Source: CAVYYW01 sp963772845 (GTDB taxonomy: Bacteria; Bacillota; Bacilli; Bacillales; Sporolactobacillaceae). From it: a stretch of DNA of 11,184 nt. The stretch spans positions 1 to 11,184 of the forward strand of contig CAVYYW010000033.1 in the NCBI GenBank assembly GCA_963772845.1. The letters run 5' to 3'. The translations under genes and the position numbers were made by a program. Positions 1 through 5,901 of the stretch are shown piece by piece. Each line of letters opens with the position of its first letter. The stretch's first letter is position 1. The notes beneath the pieces are model-generated. The model had not been told where the DNA came from. It worked only from the letters and a program-made list of their open reading frames with translations, and ran no database searches.

Positions 1-45
1 GTCGAATAAGATGTTAAATTTTGGGACCGGAGGCGTTCTTAACGA

Positions 46-1545
46 ATGATACATGATATTTCTTATAACCCAAAAAAACTAAATGAGATGCTTACCATTA
101 TTAAAAATGGACTGCCAACAAGCAATAATCGTAAAAGTATCACAATCATTGGCGCCGGTATGGCTGGCCTGTCAGCTGCAAGTTTGCTGAAAGCAGCGGG
201 CCACACTGTGAATGTAATAGAGAGTTCTAACAGACTGGGCGGACGTGTTTTTACCGAACGCAACGCTTTTACAAATGGTCTTTATCTTGATATGGGGGCC
301 ATGAGGATCCCAAGTTCCCACCTGCTTGTCCTTGAATATTTAAAAAAATACAAGATTCCAATCAATCCTTTTATCAACAGCACGCCTCAGGATCCTATCT
401 TTGTAAATGGCGTTCGGACCCGTTTGAAAGACTTCAAATTGGATCCAGACTTGCTACGTTTCCCTGTACTCCCTGATGAAAAAGGAAAAACGGGTAAAGA
501 GCTCTTTAAATATTCAGTGGACCCCTTTATTAAGCTGCTGGAGAACACGACATTAGAAGAAAAGAAAAAAATTTTAGCAGAATTGGATCGGTACTCATTT
601 CAGAATTACCTGCTCTATAATCCGTTTAATCGTTCTTTATCGGCTAATGCAATAGATTTGATCGGAACGATGGCTGGGATCACAGGCTTCCCGGAGTTAT
701 CTTTTCTGCAGATTTTTTTCGATGTTTATGAAGTTATTTCCAACCCCAATACTAAGCTTTATGAGATTACAGGGGGGATGGATCGCTTGCCTCATGCTTT
801 TTTTCCCGAAGTGAAAGATATTATTCATTTTAATGAACCAGTGACCGTTATAGCGCCTTCTGAAAAGAGTGTCACCGTCTACACCCGCAAAGGCAGCTTA
901 CAAAAAGCTTATACGTCTGATTATCTGCTTACCACCGTTCCGTTCCCTGCCATGCAGTATATAAGAATGGATCCCTATGATTATTTTTCCTACAAAAAGC
1001 GCGTGGCCATCAGAAACCTCCATTACACCACATCGACGAAGATCGGTTTGGAGTTTACCCATCGTTTCTGGGAAAAAGAAGGGATATTCGGCGGCCAGTT
1101 TGTTACAGATTCTCCCATAGGTGTTGGCTACTATCCGAGCCATAATCTTGGCAGTTCTGGTCCAGCCGTCTTACTTGCAAGCTATACATGGGAGGACGAC
1201 ACCTTAATATGGGACTGTTTACCTCCAGATAAAAGAATTACGAAAGCATTGGAAAATCTTGAACTGGTTCATGGGAAACAAGTCTATCGTTATTTTATTA
1301 CAGGTGCGTCAAAAAGCTGGGCACGTGATGACTGTATCGGTGGGGGCGATTTCTGTGTGCTCAAGCCCAATCAACGATTAACTTTTGGTGATGTCGTTGC
1401 GTCGCCTGAAGGAAGGGTTCACTTTGCCGGTGAACACACCTCAAATCATAGAGGGTGGATTGAAGGCGCCGTTGAATCCGGGATCAGAGCCGCCATAGAA
1501 ATACACGAAAGCCCCGGCAACGGGAACGGACCCGGGCCCTCTTGA
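46..1545 (+). CDS. FAD-dependent L-amino-acid oxidase (flavin amine oxidase family)
   Basis: Predicted to oxidise an L-amino acid to the imino/keto acid, passing electrons to FAD and O2. Seen: a dinucleotide-binding GAGMAG at residues 36-41, with E59 as the expected ribose-binding acid and GGRV at 65-68; and a C-terminal FAD-binding stretch FAGEHTS (460-466) followed by RGW (469-471). Family knowledge: snake-venom LAAOs use an Arg in GxMR, a Lys in the TKI strand, a YYP Tyr and a Gly-Trp pair. All four have counterparts here (R87, K332, Y362/Y363, G470-W471), so substrate specificity for amino acids is more likely than for amines. No signal peptide is evident, suggesting a cytoplasmic enzyme. 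The length of 499 aa is normal; Bacillus YobN is a plausible relative, but orthology is not shown. An in-frame TAA at 40-42 fixes the start, with GGAGG at 29-33. Oddity: the last seven residues (Gly/Pro-rich) are encoded inside a repeat that begins at 1522. Confidence 0.9.
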   Translation: MIHDISYNPKKLNEMLTIIKNGLPTSNNRKSITIIGAGMAGLSAASLLKAAGHTVNVIESSNRLGGRVFTERNAFTNGLYLDMGAMRIPSSHLLVLEYLKKYKIPINPFINSTPQDPIFVNGVRTRLKDFKLDPDLLRFPVLPDEKGKTGKELFKYSVDPFIKLLENTTLEEKKKILAELDRYSFQNYLLYNPFNRSLSANAIDLIGTMAGITGFPELSFLQIFFDVYEVISNPNTKLYEITGGMDRLPHAFFPEVKDIIHFNEPVTVIAPSEKSVTVYTRKGSLQKAYTSDYLLTTVPFPAMQYIRMDPYDYFSYKKRVAIRNLHYTTSTKIGLEFTHRFWEKEGIFGGQFVTDSPIGVGYYPSHNLGSSGPAVLLASYTWEDDTLIWDCLPPDKRITKALENLELVHGKQVYRYFITGASKSWARDDCIGGGDFCVLKPNQRLTFGDVVASPEGRVHFAGEHTSNHRGWIEGAVESGIRAAIEIHESPGNGNGPGPS

Positions 1546-1705
1546 ACCACTTCCAAGACCGATTCGGAAGCTGATTTAGTTTAAATCTTCTAATACAAAT
1601 CAGCTTTACTTCAGAAAAAATCGTGATTTTTCGCACTATTAAAATGTCGATGAAACGCTGCGGAAGCGCGCACCGCTCCTTTTGGATCTAATTGAGCCTG
1701 CCGGG
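1522..1705 (+). repeat. Imperfect direct repeat R1, copy 1
   Basis: This stretch aligns end to end with 1855-2056, from GGGAACGG at the left to attgag(c)ctgccggg-type sequence at the right, with many substitutions and small gaps. It includes the last codons and the stop of the oxidase gene. Inside it, AAGCTGATTT (1568-1577) and AAATCAGCTT (1597-1606) form a perfect 10-bp inverted repeat. The equivalent stem in copy 2 is broken by substitutions. No protein product is claimed. Confidence 0.8.
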
Positions 1706-1724
1706 CATATGACGGCAGGTTTTT
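1697..1724 (+). terminator. Intrinsic terminator downstream of the L-amino-acid oxidase
   Basis: CCTGCCG (1697-1703) and CGGCAGG (1713-1719) form a perfect 7-bp stem with a 9-nt loop. The stem is followed at once by TTTTTGTTGTT. It lies at the distal edge of repeat copy 1, about 150 bp after the oxidase stop. Confidence 0.8.
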
Positions 1725-1748
1725 GTTGTTGAGAAGGAAAAATTAGGG

Positions 1749-1843
1749 AAGTGGCAAGCTAAATCAGCTGAAGTGGACAGCAAAGTAATGAAAGTGGACA
1801 GCAAATCGCCGAAAGTGGCAAGCAAATAATGAAAGTGGACAAT
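1749..1843 (+). repeat. Five-unit tandem array, about 21-bp period (AAGTGG motif)
   Basis: Five copies of an agtgg(a)ca(a)gcaaat-like unit have GTGG at 1751, 1773, 1794, 1815 and 1835, giving spacings of 22, 21, 21 and 20 bp. The units differ at several positions (gtggcaag versus gtggacag). The array sits exactly between the two R1 copies. There is no inverted symmetry and no ribosome binding site, so it is neither a CRISPR nor an obvious gene. Confidence 0.8.
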
Positions 1844-1854
1844 AGAGCCAATAT

Positions 1855-2056
1855 GGGAACGGTCCCATGCCCTATTGAACCACTTGCAAGACTGATTCGG
1901 AAGCCGATTTGGTTAAAATCTTATATAAATAAGCTTTATTTCATGAAAAATCCAATAAAATGATGATTTTTCATACCTTATTTGAATGTTTCAATGAAAT
2001 CGGAAACGATGCGGCAGGACGCACCGCTCATTTTTAAATTTATTGAATCTGCTGGG
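1855..2056 (+). repeat. Imperfect direct repeat R1, copy 2
   Basis: Second copy of the element at 1522-1705. It starts with GGGAACGG and is 202 bp against 184 bp. Shared blocks include TTGAACCACTT, GATTCGGAAGC, and GCACCGCTC near the right end. Its right edge abuts the bidirectional terminator at 2070, as copy 1 abuts its own terminator. The stretch 1546-2111 between genes is therefore almost wholly repeats and terminators. Confidence 0.8.
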
Positions 2057-2062
2057 CAAAAT

Positions 2063-2095
2063 AAAAAAACGTCTGGCAATAAGCCAGACGTTTTT
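2063..2095. terminator. Bidirectional intrinsic terminator
   Basis: CGTCTGGC (2070-2077) and GCCAGACG (2083-2090) form a perfect 8-bp stem with loop aataa. Seven A precede the stem and five T follow it, so it can terminate in both directions. On the minus strand it lies just after the stop of the UPF0344 gene. Confidence 0.9.
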
Positions 2096-2111
2096 ACGGT
2101 TAATCATTAAG

Positions 2112-2450
2112 TTATCCCAGTTTAATAATTTTATAGGCAAGCATCAGAACAAGAGCGAGGAAGATCACTAGCAGGATCCATGCCACTGCAGTCGGTTTGC
2201 CCTTGCGGCGATTCATCACGATCAGTTCCATCAGGCCCATAAGAATAAGCGCACAAATTCCTTTAATCACATATTGCAGCGGGAAGCCAATCAGAGACAG
2301 CATCCAAACGCCTGAAACAATCATAACAAGGTAAAACAGCCGTTGAATCATTAAAGAAATTTTTTGTTTAGGGAAAATTGCACTGATTAAAAACAGGATA
2401 ACGAGAACAATCCAAGATCCTGAGTGGGTTTGAAGCAAGGCATCGAACAT
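2112..2450 (-). CDS. UPF0344 (DUF1516, YisL-like) small membrane protein
   Basis: This is a 112-aa, very hydrophobic protein of unknown function. I see four predicted membrane segments, at roughly residues 8-25, 33-52, 58-78 and 88-108. The layout and motifs resemble Bacillus YisL and its relatives: a short N-terminus ending in W, a basic K-Q-K-I loop, an RLFYL helix, and a GLMELIVMNRRKGK stretch before the last helix. The start is placed at the ATG at 2450 because AAAGGAG lies nine bases upstream. An upstream in-frame ATG at 2471 would include that ribosome binding site in the coding region, so I reject it. A bidirectional terminator follows, and a candidate promoter lies at 2564-2592. The role is unknown; family membership is a recognition call that needs an HMM check. 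Confidence 0.85.
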   Translation of the reverse strand: MFDALLQTHSGSWIVLVILFLISAIFPKQKISLMIQRLFYLVMIVSGVWMLSLIGFPLQYVIKGICALILMGLMELIVMNRRKGKPTAVAWILLVIFLALVLMLAYKIIKLG

Positions 2451-2563
2451 TCTTATACACTCCTTTTTCATTGAAAGTCATTTCAAAAGATAAACCGTTC
2501 CATAAAAATTTAACTATGTAATCATTCTTTAGCATTATTATAAACCAATAATGCACTCTCTTC

Positions 2564-2592
2564 ATCATATCTATAAAAACGATTCTGTACAA
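2564..2592 (-). promoter_or_regulatory. Candidate sigma-A promoter for the UPF0344 gene
   Basis: On the minus strand, TTGTAC (2592-2587) and TATGAT (2569-2564) are separated by 17 bp. The -10 matches consensus at five of six positions, the -35 only at three. A second -10-like TATAAT on the minus strand (2542-2537) has no convincing -35. Confidence 0.4.
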
Positions 2593-2615
2593 TCTTTTTA
2601 AAAGAAAATTCATAA

Positions 2616-2641
2616 AGCGCCCACACAGGAGAATGAGCGCT
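2616..2641 (-). terminator. Weak terminator-like hairpin after the DUF5316-like gene
   Basis: AGCGCCC (2616-2622) and GAGCGCT (2635-2641) pair over seven positions, including one G-T pair, with a 12-nt loop. On the minus strand the hairpin is followed by an interrupted T-rich tract rather than a clean T run. It lies just after the stop codon at 2649. Confidence 0.5.
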
Positions 2642-2648
2642 CCCTCCT

Positions 2649-2942
2649 TTACTGCCTGCTGAAATAAATAATCATCGTCACGAACAAGCACGGAACCGCT
2701 GCTAAAATGAAATTTTGGGCCCATTTGAACCGTAATTGCCTGTCTTTTACTGTTTCGGACGCATAATTTGCCCGACCACTGTCTCCACTGACCGCAGCAC
2801 CAGAAAGAATAATCGCTAATAGGATAAGCGCGGCTGATACCGCAGCTGAAGAGGTCATTAACACCCTCGCACTTCCCTCATAAATACCGATGCACAAGCT
2901 AATTAAAAGCAAAACCATGCCTGCTGCTAATGCTTTAATCAT
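2649..2942 (-). CDS. Small three-helix membrane protein, DUF5316-like
   Basis: This is a 97-aa membrane protein of unknown function. It has three predicted helices, near residues 4-22, 29-47 and 76-94. A polar stretch between helices 2 and 3 reads SGDSGRANYASETVKDRQ. That stretch (SGD, RANYASE) and the following RFKW resemble what I recall of DUF5316 proteins in Bacillus, but this is from memory and is moderately certain. The ATG at 2942 is chosen because AAGGGGG ends six bases upstream; a longer frame starting at 2966 would bury that site. It may be transcribed separately from the UPF0344 gene, since a hairpin and a candidate promoter lie between them. Confidence 0.7.
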   Translation of the reverse strand: MIKALAAGMVLLLISLCIGIYEGSARVLMTSSAAVSAALILLAIILSGAAVSGDSGRANYASETVKDRQLRFKWAQNFILAAVPCLFVTMIIYFSRQ

Positions 2943-3055
2943 CTTGATCCCCCTTGAAAGGCTCATGTTTTTCTTTTTGCACGAATTGTGTCCCTACTAG
3001 TTTACGGATCAATGCCTCATTTTGTTTCACAATATTTCCCTTAATGTTTATGAGC

Positions 3056-3085
3056 ATGGCATCTCAAAGTGCTTTTCTGTATAAT
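3056..3085 (+). promoter_or_regulatory. Candidate sigma-A promoter upstream of the small membrane protein
   Basis: A perfect TATAAT (3080-3085) has ATGGCA (3056-3061, four of six consensus bases) 18 bp upstream. It would give a leader of about 130 nt before the ATG at 3226. The region 2943-3225 is a divergent intergenic stretch. Confidence 0.35.
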
Positions 3086-3225
3086 TGGTAAAAGAAAACC
3101 CGGCTTGTCGACAGAATTTGCATGGTGAAAGGCATCATTCATCTATTTCTTTTTTTCGGATGAAAATCATCATGCATTGGAACAAACCGCTTAAAAGTAT
3201 AAATACAAACAAGGAGTTATTTCAT

Positions 3226-3549
3226 ATGCGGCATAAGCTGAATATCATCTCGGTGGCTTTTTTTGTCATTTCTTTTTCATTCTTTCAATTGGGCATCATT
3301 TTATATAATCACGGAAGTATTTATGGCACCATCCTTCTATGGATCGTCCTTGCCTTGCCATTGATCGGTATCATTTTGGCATTGTTCGGCCAAAGAAGTT
3401 TCTTAAAAGGCATCGCAATTATTGGGAATATCATCGCATTAATCTTTTGCACACTTCCTTGCTTACCTCGCCATCTTCGCCTCCGCAGCACATTGATTAA
3501 GAAAAGTGGAGAAACGCGTTTAACGCCGTACGCACTGGAAACCTTTTGA
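3226..3549 (+). CDS. Small membrane protein with apparent 3' frameshift into a repeat
   Basis: An uncharacterised protein, 107 aa as read, with three hydrophobic stretches (about 6-27, 34-54 and 60-76). The ATG at 3226 has AAGGAG nine bases upstream, so a longer frame from a TTG at 3085 is unlikely. From about residue 78 the chain stops looking like a membrane protein and becomes basic (PRHLRLRST), then reads through a repeat to a stop. Dropping one base near 3457 restores a hydrophobic end (leucine-, alanine- and phenylalanine-rich, ending ASAAH) with TGA at 3494-3496, three bases before the repeat begins. I infer a one-base insertion in a gene that originally ended at 3496 (about 89 aa). 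A sequencing error would explain it equally well. Function unknown. Confidence 0.6.
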   Translation: MRHKLNIISVAFFVISFSFFQLGIILYNHGSIYGTILLWIVLALPLIGIILALFGQRSFLKGIAIIGNIIALIFCTLPCLPRHLRLRSTLIKKSGETRLTPYALETF

Positions 3550-3558
3550 GGACGCTGT
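3499..3558 (+). repeat. 60-bp perfect direct repeat, left copy
   Basis: This is identical base for base to 3733-3792 (aagaaaagtggag at the left, gaggacgctgt at the right). It supplies the stop codon (TGA at 3547) of the frame running out of the small membrane protein gene. A partial relative (caaagaaaagtgcag) lies at about 3611-3625. Confidence 0.9.
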
Positions 3559-3636
3559 TGCGGCCGGAAAAAGGTTGAAGTGCCGCTAGGCGTTGCGTTT
3601 TGGAACTGGACAAAGAAAAGTGCAGTCACACATGCT

Positions 3637-3715
3637 AGCCCCGCCAAGTGCTGGAAACTCTCTGAGGATAGCGCTTTGTGCTCCCGCAGGAGAGTTGAAG
3701 CAACCTCGAGGGGCT
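3637..3715. repeat. Structured inverted-repeat element between the 60-bp repeats
   Basis: Nested arms are AGCCCC (3637-3642) with GGGGCT (3710-3715) and AACTCTC (3656-3662) with GAGAGTT (3690-3696), enclosing a CTCCCGCAGGAG core at 3681-3692. The core type CTCC-N4-GGAG recurs in the repeat at 10751-10762. Short frames across this region are products of the repeat and I do not count them as genes. Confidence 0.65.
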
Positions 3716-3732
3716 GTGGGACGAAACTAGAC

Positions 3733-3792
3733 AAGAAAAGTGGAGAAACGCGTTTAACGCCGTACGCACTGGAAACCTTTTGAGGACGCTGT
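3733..3792 (+). repeat. 60-bp perfect direct repeat, right copy
   Basis: Identical to 3499-3558. Together the two copies bracket 174 bp of structured sequence. The right copy ends 12 bp before the A-run of the terminator at 3805. Confidence 0.9.
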
Positions 3793-3804
3793 GCATTAAA
3801 ACAC

Positions 3805-3833
3805 AAAAAAGTGACCATTCCGGTCACTTTTTT
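3805..3833. terminator. Bidirectional intrinsic terminator
   Basis: GTGACC (3811-3816) and GGTCAC (3822-3827) pair around attcc. Six A lie on the left and six T on the right, extending the stem to 12 bp. It lies at the end of the methyltransferase gene on the minus strand and would also stop plus-strand transcripts from the small membrane protein. Confidence 0.9.
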
Positions 3834-3834
3834 G

Positions 3835-4446
3835 CTATTTCATTGCAAGAACGTTCCAATGACAGGCAGCTGTCTGGGTCCACCTTATGTTTTTGAAGCC
3901 GGTGTATAAGAGCATGGCGTCCAGATCACCAACAAGACTGTATTCCTCGCTGTGATCCCAATGTTTTATACGCGCCTCTCTTTCCCGTGTTAATGCGGTG
4001 GAAGAAACGAACATAATATCCAGCAGATTTAAAGTCCCCCCGTCCTTCAGTACGCGAAGTGCTTCACGGCATGCTTTGTATCTTTCCTCTAGCTTTACCT
4101 CATGAAAACAAAAGCTCGAAATGACCTTATCAAAGTGCCGATCCGGAAAATCAATTCGCGTAAACCTGCCCTGCTTCAAATGATACTCAGGATGCTTCTC
4201 ATGACATGCCTCCAGCATTTTCGTTGAAATATCGAGACCATAAATTTTTGAGGCATCCTCTTGTACTGCTTCCGCAAAATTTCCAGTCCCTATTCCGATA
4301 TCTAGAATAGAATCTTCAGCCTCGCCCTTCCCTCGGTTCGCAGCAATATTTATGCTGTGGTGATAGCCCTCCAACGGACCTTTTGCCATTTTTAAATCTT
4401 TATCATATGTCAACGACCATCGATCAAATAATTGTTCTTTTTCCAA
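3835..4446 (-). CDS. Class I SAM-dependent methyltransferase
   Basis: Predicted cytosolic methyltransferase of 203 aa; the substrate is unknown. Seen: motif I LDIGIGTG at residues 48-55 (the SAM-binding glycine loop), the acidic strand end YGLDIS (69-74, D72 expected at the ribose), the motif IV region FDKVISSFCFHEV (105-117), and LKDGGTLNLLDIM (133-145) as the usual strand after motif IV. This order is that of the UbiE/YrrT-like Methyltransf_11 or 25 fold. No motif identifies the acceptor. The start is a TTG at 4446 with AAGGTGG about seven bases upstream; no ATG lies nearby in frame. It is single, convergent with the plus-strand small membrane gene, and shares a bidirectional terminator with it. 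It is not obviously orthologous to YrrT, since none of that gene's usual neighbours is here. Confidence 0.88.
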   Translation of the reverse strand: MEKEQLFDRWSLTYDKDLKMAKGPLEGYHHSINIAANRGKGEAEDSILDIGIGTGNFAEAVQEDASKIYGLDISTKMLEACHEKHPEYHLKQGRFTRIDFPDRHFDKVISSFCFHEVKLEERYKACREALRVLKDGGTLNLLDIMFVSSTALTREREARIKHWDHSEEYSLVGDLDAMLLYTGFKNIRWTQTAACHWNVLAMK

Positions 4447-4510
4447 ATGATGACCACCTTACGTATTATACTTCAATAATTTGCTGCCTCGCTTAATGAA
4501 CAAAGCGGGT

Positions 4511-4600
4511 TAAAGTATAAAGGGCAGCGAAAGCTAGCGGAGTCTGGCAGACGAACTGGTCTTTCGCACCGCAGTCTGCCCCATCCCATGCTCTTTACTT
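4511..4600. repeat. Long imperfect fold-back element
   Basis: Nested arms are AAG (4513-4515) with CTT (4598-4600), TAAAG (4518-4522) with CTTTA (4593-4597), GGGCAG (4522-4527, sharing one base) with CTGCCC (4576-4581), and CGAAAG (4528-4533) with CTTTCG (4561-4566). An alternative pairing of GGCAGAC (4546-4552) with GTCTGCC (4574-4580) crosses the innermost stem. The tail lacks a T run, so this is not a standard terminator. It is probably another interspersed repeat. Confidence 0.55.
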
Positions 4601-4739
4601 GTTGCTTCATAACCTCACGTCCCATCTATCTATACTCTAAGTATTGGCGATCGAACGCTAATTTTCCTTTAAATTACATAATATTACTAGAATTTAATTC
4701 TTTTGTAACATTTTTAGAGCTTCTTCCACATTCATGACA

Positions 4740-4745
4740 TATAAT
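4740..4745 (+). promoter_or_regulatory. Possible -10 box for the DUF421/DUF4363 operon
   Basis: A perfect TATAAT lies 46 bp before the DUF421 start in an AT-rich setting. No convincing -35 is found 16-18 bp upstream, so this is a weak call. Confidence 0.28.
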
Positions 4746-4791
4746 TCCGGCTTTTGCAAATCCTAACCTTGATTATATGTGAGGTGAGAAA

Positions 4792-5520
4792 ATGAATGAG
4801 ACTCTGGTGATTATAGTAAGAAGCACCATTGGCTTTCTAACCCTTCTTTTATTTACACGCATTCTAGGAAAACAGCAAATCAGCCAATTAACCTATTTTG
4901 ATTATGTGCTCGGTATAACGATCGGATCAATCACCGGGACGCTTTCAACCGAATTGTCCGGCCGCGCGTTTCCTTACTGGGCAGGTCTTGCCACCTGGGT
5001 CATCTTAGTTCTTATTTTCCAATTTTTAAGTATGAAATGGCGTTACTTTTCCAAATATGTTGATGGAGAACCCACCGTTGTCATTATGCACGGAGAGATT
5101 ATGGAAAAGACATTAAGAAAAATGCGCTATAGAGTGACTGACCTGCTGCAGCAGCTTCGAGTAAAAGGGGTTTTTGATGTGAATGAAGTCGAGCATGCAG
5201 TGATGGAGACGAACGGCAAGCTTTCTGTGCTAAAAAAAGCGCAGTACCTGCCGCTTACACCGAAGGATACAAATATTCAAGTGTCCTATAAAGGACTTAG
5301 TACAGAATTGATCTATGATGGGGTCATTTATGATCAAAATTTACTTCAAGTCTCTAAGGACCGAACATGGCTTGAAAATGAACTTACTAAGCAGGGTATT
5401 CAAAGTGCTTCTGAAGTGTTTCTATGCCTGCTTGATCAAAATGGTCAGCTTTTTATTGATAAGTATAAAGATCATAAACAGCACATTATCGATGTAAGTG
5501 ACTATAAAGGACCAAATTAA
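4792..5520 (+). CDS. DUF421 (YetF-family) membrane protein
   Basis: Membrane protein of 242 aa, full length for the family. Seen: three N-terminal hydrophobic segments (about 5-22, 36-54 and 62-80). Between the first two lies the family signature R-I-L-G-K-Q-Q-I-S-Q-L-T-x-F-D (23-37). The soluble C-terminal YetF domain has GEIMEKTLRKMR (101-112), DLLQQLR (117-123) and the hallmark E-x-NG-x-LSV (139-146). Members are common in endospore formers, some in spoVA-type operons, but the biochemical role is not established. GAGGTGA lies four bases before the ATG. The next gene starts 10 bp after the stop and its ribosome binding site overlaps the stop codon, so the two are almost certainly co-transcribed. 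Confidence 0.9.
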   Translation: MNETLVIIVRSTIGFLTLLLFTRILGKQQISQLTYFDYVLGITIGSITGTLSTELSGRAFPYWAGLATWVILVLIFQFLSMKWRYFSKYVDGEPTVVIMHGEIMEKTLRKMRYRVTDLLQQLRVKGVFDVNEVEHAVMETNGKLSVLKKAQYLPLTPKDTNIQVSYKGLSTELIYDGVIYDQNLLQVSKDRTWLENELTKQGIQSASEVFLCLLDQNGQLFIDKYKDHKQHIIDVSDYKGPN

Positions 5521-5530
5521 GGAGAAAATA

Positions 5531-5890
5531 ATGAAAATTTTATTGTATTATGTCATTCCGGCAGGCTTGATTGTCTTTTTTATTTTTCTAATGACCTCGG
5601 CTCCTATTCTTAAGGACCCAACCAGAAAAGCAGATGATGTCTCCATGTACCTAAAGAAGGTGAATAAAGATATTAAAGAAGAGCAATGGGTTCAAGCCAG
5701 CCGAGATCAAGACCGTTTAAAAAAAGCCTGGCAGGAAGTCCTTCCACGTGTTCAAGTCGCCACGGGTAAAATGGAGACAGATCACATTAGCACGAATATC
5801 TCGAGACTGTCCGGCTTTATTGAAGCCCATGGCAAACCCGGCGCACTTGCTGAATTGTCCGAGCTGACCATGAATTGGAAGCATCTTTGA
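5531..5890 (+). CDS. DUF4363-like membrane-anchored protein
   Basis: A 119-aa protein with one N-terminal hydrophobic helix (residues 4-22), then a polar, probably helical domain rich in K, D and W (W54, W67, W116). It fits the DUF4363 family, which I recall as often lying next to DUF421 genes; function unknown. Topology is probably an anchor with a helical domain, but the side of the membrane is not settled by the sequence. The start is the ATG at 5531 because AAGGAG (5519-5524), overlapping the DUF421 stop, lies six bases upstream. A longer frame from 5498 would overlap the upstream gene and bury that site. It ends 11 bp from the convergent hydrolase stop, with no clear terminator between. 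Confidence 0.8.
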   Translation: MKILLYYVIPAGLIVFFIFLMTSAPILKDPTRKADDVSMYLKKVNKDIKEEQWVQASRDQDRLKKAWQEVLPRVQVATGKMETDHISTNISRLSGFIEAHGKPGALAELSELTMNWKHL

Positions 5891-5901
5891 GCCGGATAAG
5901 A

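Larger units (their letters stand above)
4447..4791. other. Divergent intergenic region of 345 bp
   Basis: It separates the methyltransferase (minus) from the DUF421 gene (plus). It holds the fold-back element at 4511-4600 and an AT-rich stretch (4660-4760) with a possible -10 box. I see no tRNA, riboswitch or small gene. Confidence 0.6.

Noticed and set aside
1568..1606. 10-bp inverted repeat as a terminator of the oxidase
   Set aside because: The loop is 19 nt and only a short interrupted T tract follows; the hairpin at 1697-1724 is a much better terminator.
1829..1963. 44-codon frame beginning in the 21-bp array and crossing R1 copy 2
   Set aside because: No ribosome binding site, composed of repeat sequence, and the equivalent frame in copy 1 is interrupted.
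3085..3225. TTG-start extension of the small membrane protein
   Set aside because: The added 47 residues are polar and basic with no ribosome binding site, while the ATG at 3226 has AAGGAG at ideal distance.
3580..3783. 67-aa open frame
   Set aside because: It lies wholly in the 60-bp repeat and fold-back element, has no ribosome binding site, and ends in the same repeat-encoded residues as the other copy.
4465..4470. Minus-strand TATAAT as promoter of the methyltransferase
   Set aside because: It would place the transcript start at the ribosome binding site, and no -35 is visible.
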